From Actinomycetes bacterium (GTDB lineage Bacteria > Actinomycetota > Actinomycetes > Mycobacteriales > Mycobacteriaceae), in contig JAHZJB010000065.1 of assembly GCA_022601135.1 (NCBI GenBank), forward strand, positions 1-40,309: 40,309 nucleotides of DNA. Reading direction: 5' to 3'. This document shows, in pieces, positions 27,793-36,508 of the stretch (its first letter is position 1; every line of letters begins with the position of its first letter). The translations under genes and the position numbers were made by a program. The notes under the pieces were generated by a model. That model saw nothing but the letters and a program-made list of their open reading frames with translations. It was not told the origin of the DNA and made no database searches.

Positions 27793-30255
27793 GTGAACCG
27801 AGCGACCAAAGCTGCTATGACGGCGGCGCTGCCCTTCATGGCGCTGCCACTCACGCTGGCCGGACCATTGCCCACCTCGGCGGCGGCATCGGCAAACTCC
27901 ACTTCGTCGGCAGGTCTCGTTCCACCGGGCCCGGCTACCGTCCTGCACAACAGCCCGACACCCTGGTCGGTGCCCCACCACCTTGACGGCGTGTTCTGCG
28001 CTGACACGAGGGTGTGCCAGGAGGTCTACTACCAGGCCATCCAGTCTTACGGCCCTATTGAGCTGGGGCTGGCGGAGAATGTCGAGGCGCTCGACTTCGC
28101 GATCAACCACGCCTCCGGCGACAAGATCGCCTACGGCTTCAGCGGCGGCGCGCGGGCGGTTTCGGCTTGGCTGGAGCGTCAGGCCGAATCCGGCGAAGCA
28201 TCTCCCGACGACACCGACATCGTTCTGATCGGCAACAGCGGCCGAAAGTACGGCGGCATCAACGGCATCTTCTGGGGCAACATCTTCAACATCCTGATGA
28301 CGCCCACCGACACCGATTTCAACGTCCTCGACGTCGCCCGCGAGTTCGATCCGATCGCCGACTTCCCGGACAACCCGTTCAACCTCCTGGCGCTGGCCAA
28401 CGCCGTGGCCGCGTTCACCAACACCCACTTGACGTATTCCGAGGCGGAGCTGGATGCGCCGGGCAACTACGTGTGGAAGGAAGGCAACACCACTTACGTC
28501 TACATCCCCACCGCACAACTGCCGATCCTGCAGGGACTGCGCGATTTGGGGCTGGACGCGCTGGCTGACCAGTTGGAAGCTCCGCTGCGCAAGATGATCG
28601 AACCCGCCTACACCCGCGACTACCTGGAGAACGCGACCGTCATCCCCGCGCCCGAGGCCGAGGCCGATCCGGTTCTGTCGGCGAGTTCGGCAAGCCCTGC
28701 GGAGACCGGCGCAGCATCCGGAACTGGCGCAGCATCGGCAACCGGCAGTGCATCAGAAACCGGCGGCGCATCAGAAGGGGTGGCCTGCTCTGGCTACCGC
28801 ACCGACGGATGCGACATCCTGGCCGAGCAAAGCTATCGCTCGGTGACCGCGCCAGACCTGGAAAACCCGGCCTGGGAGAACGTTCTGCCGAACCTGTTCA
28901 ACGCTGTCATGGGAATTCCGCGCGCGTACCTCGACGGGCTCAATGACCTGTCCCATGCACTCGAGGTCACCGGCAGCTGGTGGGTCTACACCCCGACCAA
29001 CGTGCTCGGCTACGATCCTGCCGACCCGCCGAAGATCACCGCGGTCACGAATTTGATGATCCCGTTCCCGGCCCTGTCGAACCCATTGGCCGAGCACGTG
29101 TCGTGGTGGGCGAAGGCCAACCTGCCGATGGACGCCGGCTGCACCGGCACCGCGCCCCCGACCTGCACCGACGCCAACTCGATTCTGAGCAAGATGTTCC
29201 AGGCGCCGCTGTGGGACTTCATCTCCGGGTATCAGTTTCCGGAGCTGATCAACCCCGTCAGCGACGCCGAAGGCGCTGTCGGCGAGGAGATCCCTGGCGA
29301 GGAGGGGGCGGCGGTACCGTGGTCCGGGCAGGCAGTCCAGCTCAACCCGATGGATCCGGTATACAACGTCGTCAACTACCTGTTCGCGCCACCGGAGCAG
29401 AATGCGCCCGAACCGATATCGCTTGGCGAGGTTGCGCAGGCCATCACGCGACTCGGTGCCGCGGTGTGGGACAACTTCAACCCCTTCGTCCCGGGGAGCT
29501 TCCTGTGGAAGGGCTACCCCTACACGATGGTGACCCCATTCCTGAAGCCGTTCGTGAGCATCCTGTGCCCGCAGTGCGACCCGGATAACCCCGAGGATCC
29601 AACGCCGTTCGAGGACGACGTGGTTGCGCCCAGCAGCCCATCTGCGGATTCGACCGTGACCGCACTCGTGGCCTCAAGCACCAGCGCCGACGACCAGAGT
29701 TCCGTGCAATCCGGCAACGCGGAATCCGCCACCGAGGAATCGCCGGTCGACGTGATCGTCGAAGAGACTGCGGACACGGCATCAACGGATGAGGAACAGG
29801 CAAGCGCCGAGATTCCTGCCGAGGAAGCGCCGCAGGCACAGGCTGAGGAGACCGACGCCGCGGATGACGCCGTCGTGGAGGCCGCCGAGGCGGCGGAGGA
29901 TGCCACCGACACGGCTGAGGCGACCGCGACCGAGGATGCTGAGGCGGCTGAGGCGGCTGAGGATGCCGCGGCGCTTGAGGCCGCTGAGGATGCCGAGGCG
30001 CTTGCGGATGCCGAAGCGGCTGAGGCGGACAAGACGACCGGAGCGGACACCGAGAAGGGTTCCGACGAGGACCCGTTCTCGTCGGAATCCATCGACCAGT
30101 CCGGATCCAGTGACAAGAAGTCGACCCTGGGGGGCAAGGACGACGACAGCGAGTCAGGGTCCTCGAGTTCGCAGGGCAAGCCCGGCGATTCCGGGTCCGA
30201 CGGCGCCAAGAGCAGCGCGGGCGCCAGCAGCGGTTCCGGCGGCGGCGATGACTAG
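27793..30255 (+). CDS. Secreted PE-PPE-domain serine hydrolase with long acidic tail
   Basis: 820 aa from the GTG at 27793, chosen because AGGAAAGGG precedes it and a signal peptide follows (NRATKAAMTAALPFMALPLT, probable cleavage near 30-33); an ATG 90 bp upstream is also in frame. The PE-PPE alpha/beta-hydrolase domain (about 38-270) has nucleophile Ser117 in GFSGGA (usually GYSQGA), plus the conserved DFPDNP and NTHLTY regions. A middle part of about 250 residues holds Cys pairs, ending in CPQC. From about 620 the protein is Ala/Glu/Asp-rich, then Ser/Gly/Asp. There is no PE or PPE N-domain. Family members include Chp acyltransferases of M. tuberculosis envelope lipids; esterase or acyl transfer is likely. 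The next gene starts 21 bp downstream. Confidence 0.88.
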   Translation: MNRATKAAMTAALPFMALPLTLAGPLPTSAAASANSTSSAGLVPPGPATVLHNSPTPWSVPHHLDGVFCADTRVCQEVYYQAIQSYGPIELGLAENVEALDFAINHASGDKIAYGFSGGARAVSAWLERQAESGEASPDDTDIVLIGNSGRKYGGINGIFWGNIFNILMTPTDTDFNVLDVAREFDPIADFPDNPFNLLALANAVAAFTNTHLTYSEAELDAPGNYVWKEGNTTYVYIPTAQLPILQGLRDLGLDALADQLEAPLRKMIEPAYTRDYLENATVIPAPEAEADPVLSASSASPAETGAASGTGAASATGSASETGGASEGVACSGYRTDGCDILAEQSYRSVTAPDLENPAWENVLPNLFNAVMGIPRAYLDGLNDLSHALEVTGSWWVYTPTNVLGYDPADPPKITAVTNLMIPFPALSNPLAEHVSWWAKANLPMDAGCTGTAPPTCTDANSILSKMFQAPLWDFISGYQFPELINPVSDAEGAVGEEIPGEEGAAVPWSGQAVQLNPMDPVYNVVNYLFAPPEQNAPEPISLGEVAQAITRLGAAVWDNFNPFVPGSFLWKGYPYTMVTPFLKPFVSILCPQCDPDNPEDPTPFEDDVVAPSSPSADSTVTALVASSTSADDQSSVQSGNAESATEESPVDVIVEETADTASTDEEQASAEIPAEEAPQAQAEETDAADDAVVEAAEAAEDATDTAEATATEDAEAAEAAEDAAALEAAEDAEALADAEAAEADKTTGADTEKGSDEDPFSSESIDQSGSSDKKSTLGGKDDDSESGSSSSQGKPGDSGSDGAKSSAGASSGSGGGDD

Positions 30256-30264
30256 GAATCGCCG

Positions 30265-30276
30265 TATCATCACCCT
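30265..30276 (+). promoter_or_regulatory. Candidate leaderless promoter for the first monooxygenase
   Basis: TATCAT (30265-30270) ends 6 bases before the GTG start; the nearest purine-rich site (AGGAA) is too far away to act as a ribosome-binding site. Read-through from the upstream gene is also possible. Confidence 0.4.
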
Positions 30277-31761
30277 GTGAGTACCGAGCAGTTCGACGCC
30301 GTCATCGTCGGCGCGGGGTTCGGCGGAATGGGCTCAGCCATTCAGCTCAACCGCCTGGGTTACCAGAAGATCGCGATCGTCGATCGCGAGGACGACCTCG
30401 GTGGCACCTGGCATGTCAACCGTTATCCCGGCTTGACCGTTGACGTTCCGTCCACCACGTATTCCTACTGGTTCGAGCCCAACCCGTATTGGTCGCGGCT
30501 CTACGCGCCGGGAAACGAGCTCAAGACCTACGCCGAGCATGTCGCCGACAAATACGATCTGCGCCGCTATATGCGATTCAATACCACCGTCGAGGGCGCA
30601 CGCTGGGACGAGGACGCCCAACTCTGGTCGGTGTCCCTGAACGGCGGGCAGACATTGCGCTCGCAGTTTTTGATTCTCGCCACCGGCTATCTTTGCCAAC
30701 CGAAGAAGCCCGAGATTGCGGGTATCGAGGACTTCGCCGGCACCGTGCTGCACGCCCAGGAGTGGGATGACAACTACTCGCTGCAGGGTAAGCGGGCAGC
30801 CATCATCGGCACCGGCTCCACCGGCGTACAGCTCATCCCGAAACTAGCCGAGGATGTCGCTGAACTCAGCGTTTACCAGCGCACCCCGATCTGGGTGATG
30901 CCCAAGTTCGACCTCTCGTTCGGCCCGGCGGCGCAGCGACTGTTTGCGAAATTCCCCGCCACACAACGACTTCTGCGGATGTCCAGCGACATGTTCATGG
31001 ATGTCATGGTGACGATCGCTATGTGGAAGTTCCGCCAATTCAGACCGGTGAACAGCGCGGCCGCGCGCATCGGTGCGTTGCACCGATTCCTGGCGATCCG
31101 GGACAAGGAATTGCGCCGCAAGCTCACCCCGGACTACGACTTCGGCTGCAAACGGCCGACCCTGTCCAACGTCTACTACCGCACCTTCAACAAGCCGCAC
31201 GTGCACCTCGAGACCGAGGGAATCGATCGGATCGAACCCGACGGAATCGTCGCCAAGGACGGCAGCAAGCGGGTCATCGACACCCTCGTGCTGGCTACTG
31301 GATTCGACGTCTGGGAGTCCAATCTGCCCGCCATCGAAGTGATCGGCAAGGAAGGTCGAGACCTCGGAAAGTGGTGGCGGGAAAACAAGTTTCAGGCCTA
31401 CGAGGGCTTGACGGTGCCGATGTTCCCGAACATGGTGACCCAGGCCAGCCCCTATGCATGGGTCGGAATGTCATGGTTCGATACGGTCGAGTACCAGATG
31501 CGCCACATGAACCGGTTGCTCGGTGAACTGCAGCGCACGGGGGCGCGCACTTTCGAGGTCACCGAGTCGGCCAATGCCCGATTCCTGGACAGGATGCTCA
31601 CGCTGCTCGACGATTCGGTGTTCCGGCTGGGCGACTGCGCGAACTCGCGCTCGTATTGGTTCAACAGTTCCGGGGAAGCTCCGCTGTTTCGGCCGACGTC
31701 GGTCCGACAAGCGGTCAAGGAGCAGGACAGTTTTCCGTTGGACGACTACGCAATAGCCTGA
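30277..31761 (+). CDS. FAD-dependent monooxygenase, Baeyer-Villiger type
   Basis: 494 aa from GTG. The first dinucleotide fold is GAGFGG (about 12-17), followed by DREDDLGGTWHVNRYPG, typical of flavoprotein monooxygenases of the EthA/cyclohexanone-monooxygenase group. The fingerprint FAGTVLHAQEWD (from about 154) matches FxGxxxHxxxW, and the NADPH fold is GTGSTG (about 179). Such enzymes insert oxygen next to a ketone or oxidise S/N atoms using NADPH and O2. Length and look resemble M. tuberculosis Rv0892. It is colinear with the second copy at 36509-37990 (-) to the last residues. It precedes a P450 gene on the same strand. Confidence 0.92.
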   Translation: MSTEQFDAVIVGAGFGGMGSAIQLNRLGYQKIAIVDREDDLGGTWHVNRYPGLTVDVPSTTYSYWFEPNPYWSRLYAPGNELKTYAEHVADKYDLRRYMRFNTTVEGARWDEDAQLWSVSLNGGQTLRSQFLILATGYLCQPKKPEIAGIEDFAGTVLHAQEWDDNYSLQGKRAAIIGTGSTGVQLIPKLAEDVAELSVYQRTPIWVMPKFDLSFGPAAQRLFAKFPATQRLLRMSSDMFMDVMVTIAMWKFRQFRPVNSAAARIGALHRFLAIRDKELRRKLTPDYDFGCKRPTLSNVYYRTFNKPHVHLETEGIDRIEPDGIVAKDGSKRVIDTLVLATGFDVWESNLPAIEVIGKEGRDLGKWWRENKFQAYEGLTVPMFPNMVTQASPYAWVGMSWFDTVEYQMRHMNRLLGELQRTGARTFEVTESANARFLDRMLTLLDDSVFRLGDCANSRSYWFNSSGEAPLFRPTSVRQAVKEQDSFPLDDYAIA

Positions 31762-31860
31762 GCTGAACGTCGTGCGGGTCCCGAAACTGCCCGCGGGTAC
31801 GCATCGCACAGGTCCACTTTTTGACAATTCAACCGAGCATCAGCATGAAGGGGTGACGAT

Positions 31861-33228
31861 ATGGCGACGGCGACCACCGAGCCGGTGCGGCTTCCACCCG
31901 GCCCGCGGATACCGAAGCTCATTCAGGGTGCCGCCGTACTGACCGCGCGCTACGGCGCGGTCGCCGCTCTGGGACGCCGGTACGGCTCTACCTTTACTCT
32001 CAACATCCCGGTGTTTGGCGAAACCGTGGTGATCAGCGACCCCGTGCTGGTCAAGGACCTTTTCAGCACTAGCCGGGAGCTCATCGGCAGGCCCGAGAAC
32101 AACCTTGGCGGCGACGTGCTCGGCCCGGGCTCGATCTTCAACCTGGATGGCGACGCATTGCTTGCCCGCCGCAAACTGCTGCTGCCACCTTTCAGCGGTA
32201 AGAGCATGCGAAGCTACGCAGCCATCACCGAAGAAGAAGTCATGCGCGAGATGCAGACTTGGCCAGAAGGTGTCGAGTTCAAGACCCTTGAGCCGATGAT
32301 GCGGATCACCCTCAACACGATCCTGCGCGCTGTGTTCGGGGCGGAGGGCCGCGAGCTCGACGAGCTGCGGGTGTTGATGCCCACGGCGGTAGAGTTCGGA
32401 TCCAAGATCGCGCTCATGCCCTCGGTCGTACGTCGGGATTTCGGTCCGTGGAGCCCAGGCGGGAAGTTCGCCGGGTACCGGCGCCGGATGGACAAGCTGA
32501 TCAACTCGCTGATGGCCGATGCCCGTTCGGATCCCCGATTCGCCGAGCGCGGCGACGTGTTGTCACTGCTGCTGCAGGCGCGCTACGACAACGGCGAGCC
32601 GCTTCCGGACGCTTACATCGTCGACGAACTGCTGACGATGCTGGTGGCCGGACACGAGACGACCTCGACCCAGCTGGCCTGGACCATCGAACGGATTCGC
32701 AGGCACCCCGACTTGCTGACTCGCCTCACCGAAGAGGTCGACGCAGGTGGCTCGGAGCTGATGCTGGCCACGATTGCGGAGTCGCAACGCACCCGGCCGG
32801 TGCTGACGGCCGCTCTTCGGCGGACGAAGACTCGGATTCGGCTGGGGGAGTGGGTCATTCCGGAAGGCGACACCATTATGGCGAGCACGCAGCTGGCCAT
32901 GGCCGCCGAGGAGAGCTTCCCGGAGCCGGAGAAGTTCGATCCCGACCGGTTTGTCGGCAATCCGCCCAATCCGTTTGCATGGATTCCCTTCGGAGGCGGC
33001 ATGATGCGCTGCATCGGCGCTTCGTTCGCCACGATGGAGATGGAAGTCACGCTGCGCACGATGCTGCGCGAATTCCGGCTGGAGCCCACCAGTGAGCCCG
33101 ACGAGAAGCCGCACAGTCGGGGTGTGACAGTCACCCCGGCGCGTGGCGGGCGGGCTGTGGTGCATCGCCGGAACACGAGCAGGCCGCACAGTACCGACTC
33201 GGTGTCGATGGTCGAGAACGACAGCTAG
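31861..33228 (+). CDS. Cytochrome P450
   Basis: 455 aa. A good ribosome-binding site (AAGGGGTGA) precedes the ATG. I-helix AGHETT starts at residue 263, an ExxR (ESQR) follows near 305, and the heme-ligand motif is FGGGMMRCIG with Cys384. All P450 essentials are intact. The sequence recalls the mycobacterial CYP135/CYP138-like group, but I do not assign a family. It lies 99 bp after the monooxygenase gene, so the two may oxidise the same substrate successively. Its stop codon overlaps that of the opposing methyltransferase in the sequence CTAG. Confidence 0.95.
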   Translation: MATATTEPVRLPPGPRIPKLIQGAAVLTARYGAVAALGRRYGSTFTLNIPVFGETVVISDPVLVKDLFSTSRELIGRPENNLGGDVLGPGSIFNLDGDALLARRKLLLPPFSGKSMRSYAAITEEEVMREMQTWPEGVEFKTLEPMMRITLNTILRAVFGAEGRELDELRVLMPTAVEFGSKIALMPSVVRRDFGPWSPGGKFAGYRRRMDKLINSLMADARSDPRFAERGDVLSLLLQARYDNGEPLPDAYIVDELLTMLVAGHETTSTQLAWTIERIRRHPDLLTRLTEEVDAGGSELMLATIAESQRTRPVLTAALRRTKTRIRLGEWVIPEGDTIMASTQLAMAAEESFPEPEKFDPDRFVGNPPNPFAWIPFGGGMMRCIGASFATMEMEVTLRTMLREFRLEPTSEPDEKPHSRGVTVTPARGGRAVVHRRNTSRPHSTDSVSMVENDS

Positions 33229-34052
33229 AAGCGGTATTGAAGGATTCTGGCCTTGCGGGCGATGGCCGGCAGTCGGTGCGACAGCCTGCTGGCGAGCCGG
33301 AGGCCCGTCGGAAACAGCTGTGCCTCCGGCTGTTGCATGACGCTGGCCTCCTCGAGCAATTCCAGGCCGCAATGCCAGCCTTCAGGGTGCCGGGCGTCCT
33401 TGAAGCCGGGGAAGCGCCATTGGCTGTGCGGTGAGTTGGTTTTGCGCGAGGTTGCCAGCCTGCCCATCACCTGATTCGCCTTGCTCACCGGACCGTAGTC
33501 GTTGAATGCGATCACACCTGAACCAAAGTGCCCGGCGATGCCGGCCAGGATCGCAATGAACTCAGCTTCATTCAGGAATGCCACCAGCCCGTCGGCGAAC
33601 ACCATCGTCGGGCGACCCGCCGGAATGGCGTCCGCCCACCCCGGTTCGAGCAATGACGTGGCAACCCTCTGGTCGCCGAGGCTCGGTGGCAGCAGGGTCT
33701 GGCGGACCGCGATAACCCGGGGCAAGTCGACGCTGTACCAGTCCACAGTCGCCGGAGGATCGACGCGGAGCGCCGCACTGTTGAATCCGGCGCCGATGTC
33801 GACCACCACGGCCTCGGGGTTCTTGGCGATGAAACCGCGAATCCGCTCATCAAGCATCTTCGCTCGCAGCGCCACCAGCGCTACCACGCTGGGTGTGGCG
33901 GCCAGACCCGAAAAGTCGAAGTCGATGTTGCGGACCGTCGCATCGGCCAGTGGATCACCGAGGATCGGGCGGGCCGCCCGGCTATCGAGCGCGCGACAGT
34001 ACTCGGTGAGCAGGGCGGTCTGTTCTATGGCCGAAAGGCCGCTGACATCCAT
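33225..34052 (-). CDS. SAM-dependent methyltransferase, LCMT-like (second copy of the family)
   Basis: 275 aa from the ATG at 34052 (MDVSGLSAIEQTALLTEYCRALDSRAARPILGDPLA); the frame continues upstream but the extra residues do not look family-like. No Shine-Dalgarno is seen, so the start is uncertain. The SAM loop is VVVDIGAGFNSAALR (82-96), then VDWYSVDLPRVIAVR, the same layout as the methyltransferase at 22391-23230, to which it is a diverged paralog. Substrate unknown. It overlaps the P450 gene tail to tail by 4 bp. Confidence 0.87.
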   Translation of the reverse strand: MDVSGLSAIEQTALLTEYCRALDSRAARPILGDPLADATVRNIDFDFSGLAATPSVVALVALRAKMLDERIRGFIAKNPEAVVVDIGAGFNSAALRVDPPATVDWYSVDLPRVIAVRQTLLPPSLGDQRVATSLLEPGWADAIPAGRPTMVFADGLVAFLNEAEFIAILAGIAGHFGSGVIAFNDYGPVSKANQVMGRLATSRKTNSPHSQWRFPGFKDARHPEGWHCGLELLEEASVMQQPEAQLFPTGLRLASRLSHRLPAIARKARILQYRF

Positions 34053-34178
34053 GTCGCAAGCCAAGCACATCCCGTGCGGGGCCGTGCACCGGGGCTGCCG
34101 AATCAGCAAACACCCAATCGCCAAAGGCGTTGCACAGCTTAGCTACTCGTCGCCGCCGGAGGAACCTTGGCTGTCCGA

Positions 34179-35555
34179 TCAACTCTCGCTGGCTGATGGA
34201 CTCTGCCCGCCCGCAGGTGAATCACTATCCGAGGATGACGACTCCTCACCCGATGAGCTTTGAGCATCCCCGCCCTCGGAAACAGATGCCGCAGCCACCG
34301 CGCCCCGATCCTCGTCTGCCTCGGACTCGAGCGTGTCGTCATCGACGTCACCCGGCCGCGCCAGATCCGCGTCTCCCAGGTCAGCGTCTTCCAAGCCGGC
34401 TTCTTCCACGCCGGCTTCGTCCAGGTCGGCCTCGCCCAGATCCGCGTCTCCCAAGCCGGCGTCTTCCACGCCGGCGTCGGCACCATTGAAGTCGCCCTCG
34501 ACGGTCATGCCCGCGGCCTCCGAGACGGGTTCCGTCTGGCTATCCTCGGATTCCTCGCGGGTATCTGCGCCGTCCGGCACCGGACTCTCGGTGTCGTACT
34601 CGCCTCCAGTAGTTGCGCTTGGGGACAGCCGCAGCGCGGCAGCGGCCGCTTGTGGCTGCTCGGTCTCCACCGCCGGCTGTTCGGGTTCGGGTTCGGCCTC
34701 GGGTTCAAGGGCCGGCAGCCCCGGCTCGGCAGGCAGATAGCTACGGTCGTAGGCCTTCTCGATCTGTGCCCTCAGCGGGGCATCGAGCGCGTCGGCGAGT
34801 CCGGCCAGCCCAACGCCATACAGAAAACCGAGTATCGGTAGGCGCTCCGTCGGCACAAAGACATACGTGGTGTTTCCCTCTGTCCACACGTAATTGGCCG
34901 GATCGTAGATGTCGACGTCCTCATAGTCCACGTGAATTGAGGAGAACCCAGCGTAGGCGTTAATCATGGCCAGTAGATTCAGGGGGTTGTCCGGGGTGTC
35001 GGAGGACAGATCATATTGACGTGACACGTCCAGCACGTTGTACTCGGTATCGGGTGTCATCTCATCCAAACCCACCCGCGATCCGCCGTACTTGCGGCCT
35101 GGGTTGCCGATCAGGACGAAGCTCAACGCACTCGGCGACAGAGCATCTTCGGTTCCGGCGTACTGGTCGAGCCAGTCTTTGGCTACCCGAGCGCCCTGAC
35201 TGTAGCCGTAGACGATCAGCTGCTCGGATGCATAAGTGCGCAATGCCTCGTCGAGTTCGACCACCCCGGCCGGTCGGTTCAAATACGGATAGGGCACGGC
35301 CGTACAGACACGTGGCGCCTCGCACACCACGCCCTGCAAGTCGTCGGCGTTGCCACCCGCGGTCAATGTGTCGACGGTCAGCACCCGGGCGGGACCGGGC
35401 GGTAATGCGTCGAATACCGGGGCGTCAGCCGCCGCCGCTGTACCGACGGCCGGCAGCACAACAAGCGGCACCGATGCGATGGCTGCCACCAGACATTTGG
35501 CCTGTCGGCGCTGCCGGCGACGAGCCCCTGCCGCAACCTTGCCTACGACCCCCAT
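34179..35555 (-). CDS. Secreted PE-PPE-domain hydrolase with pentapeptide-like acidic tail
   Basis: 458 aa; GGGAGG lies 5 bases before the ATG. A twin-arginine-like basic N-terminus (ARRRQRRQ) and hydrophobic stretch (21-43) form a signal peptide or anchor. The hydrolase domain (about 50-265) has Ser119 in GYSQGA, NPGRKYGG, SDTPDNPLN and SIHVDY, the usual PE-PPE landmarks. The tail contains Pro/Glu repeats, then about eight five-residue units of the pattern A(G/D)(L/V)xx (around base 34370-34480), then a Ser/Asp end. There is no PE/PPE N-domain. Esterase or acyltransferase at the cell envelope is likely. The domain most resembles the first half of the 820-aa protein in this window. Confidence 0.88.
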   Translation of the reverse strand: MGVVGKVAAGARRRQRRQAKCLVAAIASVPLVVLPAVGTAAAADAPVFDALPPGPARVLTVDTLTAGGNADDLQGVVCEAPRVCTAVPYPYLNRPAGVVELDEALRTYASEQLIVYGYSQGARVAKDWLDQYAGTEDALSPSALSFVLIGNPGRKYGGSRVGLDEMTPDTEYNVLDVSRQYDLSSDTPDNPLNLLAMINAYAGFSSIHVDYEDVDIYDPANYVWTEGNTTYVFVPTERLPILGFLYGVGLAGLADALDAPLRAQIEKAYDRSYLPAEPGLPALEPEAEPEPEQPAVETEQPQAAAAALRLSPSATTGGEYDTESPVPDGADTREESEDSQTEPVSEAAGMTVEGDFNGADAGVEDAGLGDADLGEADLDEAGVEEAGLEDADLGDADLARPGDVDDDTLESEADEDRGAVAAASVSEGGDAQSSSGEESSSSDSDSPAGGQSPSASES

Positions 35556-35588
35556 ACGTCCCTCCCGTGGCAGCGAGCATCGTTTGTT

Positions 35589-35607
35589 GTTAGTACTAAC
35601 GAGATTA
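35589..35607 (-). promoter_or_regulatory. Perfect 12-bp palindrome next to a -10 box
   Basis: GTTAGTACTAAC (35589-35600) is a perfect palindrome. On the - strand it directly follows TAATCT (35602-35607), a good -10 box, so it would cover the transcription start of the PE-PPE gene at 35555. Position and symmetry fit a repressor operator, for example of TetR type. Confidence 0.55.
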
Positions 35608-35748
35608 CCGGTTCAGGCCGACCATAGGCATCTTTTAAGTGCTGACACGCACGTAACATTCGACGTCCGTGTGCCCCCGGAGCACACCGCAGCGGTTGGC
35701 AGCTGAGCTCGATCGGCTGGAAGGTCGTTTTGTCTGAACGCAGTTGGG

Positions 35749-35763
35749 CAGTAGGAACTACTG
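35749..35763 (-). terminator. Short hairpin at the cutinase stop
   Basis: CAGTAG-GAA-CTACTG is a 6-bp perfect inverted repeat overlapping the cutinase stop codon. No U-tract follows, so terminator function is weakly supported. Confidence 0.3.
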
Positions 35764-36447
35764 GAGGCGACCTGCCACGAAATTCGCCGCTTCCTCGACC
35801 ATCCCGTTCTCAACGTAGGCGAAGTGCGCCGGGAGATTGAACCCGTTGGAACAGAACGGATCTCCCACCGCACACAGGTCGATCGACTTCGCCCCGTAGG
35901 TGCTGCTCATCTGGGGCAGCGGACCACCGCCGCGAATTTCGCGCAGCGGATTCCCGAAGACAGCGACGGCGGCGACATTGTCGGCGACGCCCGGGGGCAA
36001 CGGGGTGGGGGTAAAGCGGCCGAGTGGCTGCGGGTCAACGGTGATCAGATCGATCACCCCTGCGCCCTGTGAGTTTCCGCCGAGCACGAGCTTGGTTTCA
36101 GGACAGTTGTCCGCCATCCACTGCACCCGCCCGGCGGCATTTGCGGCACCCATGGGAGCCGATGAATCGAAGTTGAAACCCGCCGGGTAGTCGACCCCGT
36201 AGGCGCCGACGGACCGGCCGCCCATCTTGGCGCGCAAAGAATCGACGAACGCCTCGCCCAGCCATCCCAGGCCCACCGGAGCACCCGTACCGCGTGCGAA
36301 GATCACCTCGATGTCGGGGCAAGGATCAGCCGCGGCGACCGGCATAGCGATGGCGGCCTGCAGTATCGCTGTCGGTACTACAGCAATTGCGCCCAGCCGC
36401 CCGAGAGCCGATGCGCCCAGCCGCCGAAGAATTCGCCTCACCTGCAT
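35758..36447 (-). CDS. Secreted cutinase-family hydrolase
   Basis: 229 aa from the ATG at 36447 (MQVRRILRRLGAS...), chosen because the signal peptide begins there; an ATG 18 bp upstream (36465) is also in frame. Signal peptide about 1-40, cleavage after VAAA. The mature protein begins DPCPDIEVIFARGTG, a cutinase hallmark. The triad is Ser126 (GNSQGA), Asp196 (GDPFC) and His208 (AHFAY); Cys residues fit the conserved disulfides. Mycobacterial cutinase-like (CULP) proteins are esterases or lipases outside the membrane. It lies downstream of the second monooxygenase on the same strand, probably in one operon. Confidence 0.94.
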   Translation of the reverse strand: MQVRRILRRLGASALGRLGAIAVVPTAILQAAIAMPVAAADPCPDIEVIFARGTGAPVGLGWLGEAFVDSLRAKMGGRSVGAYGVDYPAGFNFDSSAPMGAANAAGRVQWMADNCPETKLVLGGNSQGAGVIDLITVDPQPLGRFTPTPLPPGVADNVAAVAVFGNPLREIRGGGPLPQMSSTYGAKSIDLCAVGDPFCSNGFNLPAHFAYVENGMVEEAANFVAGRLQ

Positions 36448-36508
36448 TCGTCCATGCTGACACATCGCCGGAAGTAGGCCGACCCAAACCTATCCTGCAC
36501 TGGCGGTT

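Noticed and set aside
31774..31794. GCGGG...CCCGC hairpin after the first monooxygenase as a terminator
   Set aside because: Only a 5-bp stem with an 11-base loop and no U-tract; too weak in GC-rich DNA.
36448..36465. Upstream ATG as cutinase start
   Set aside because: It adds MCQHGR before a normal signal peptide; kept only as an alternative.
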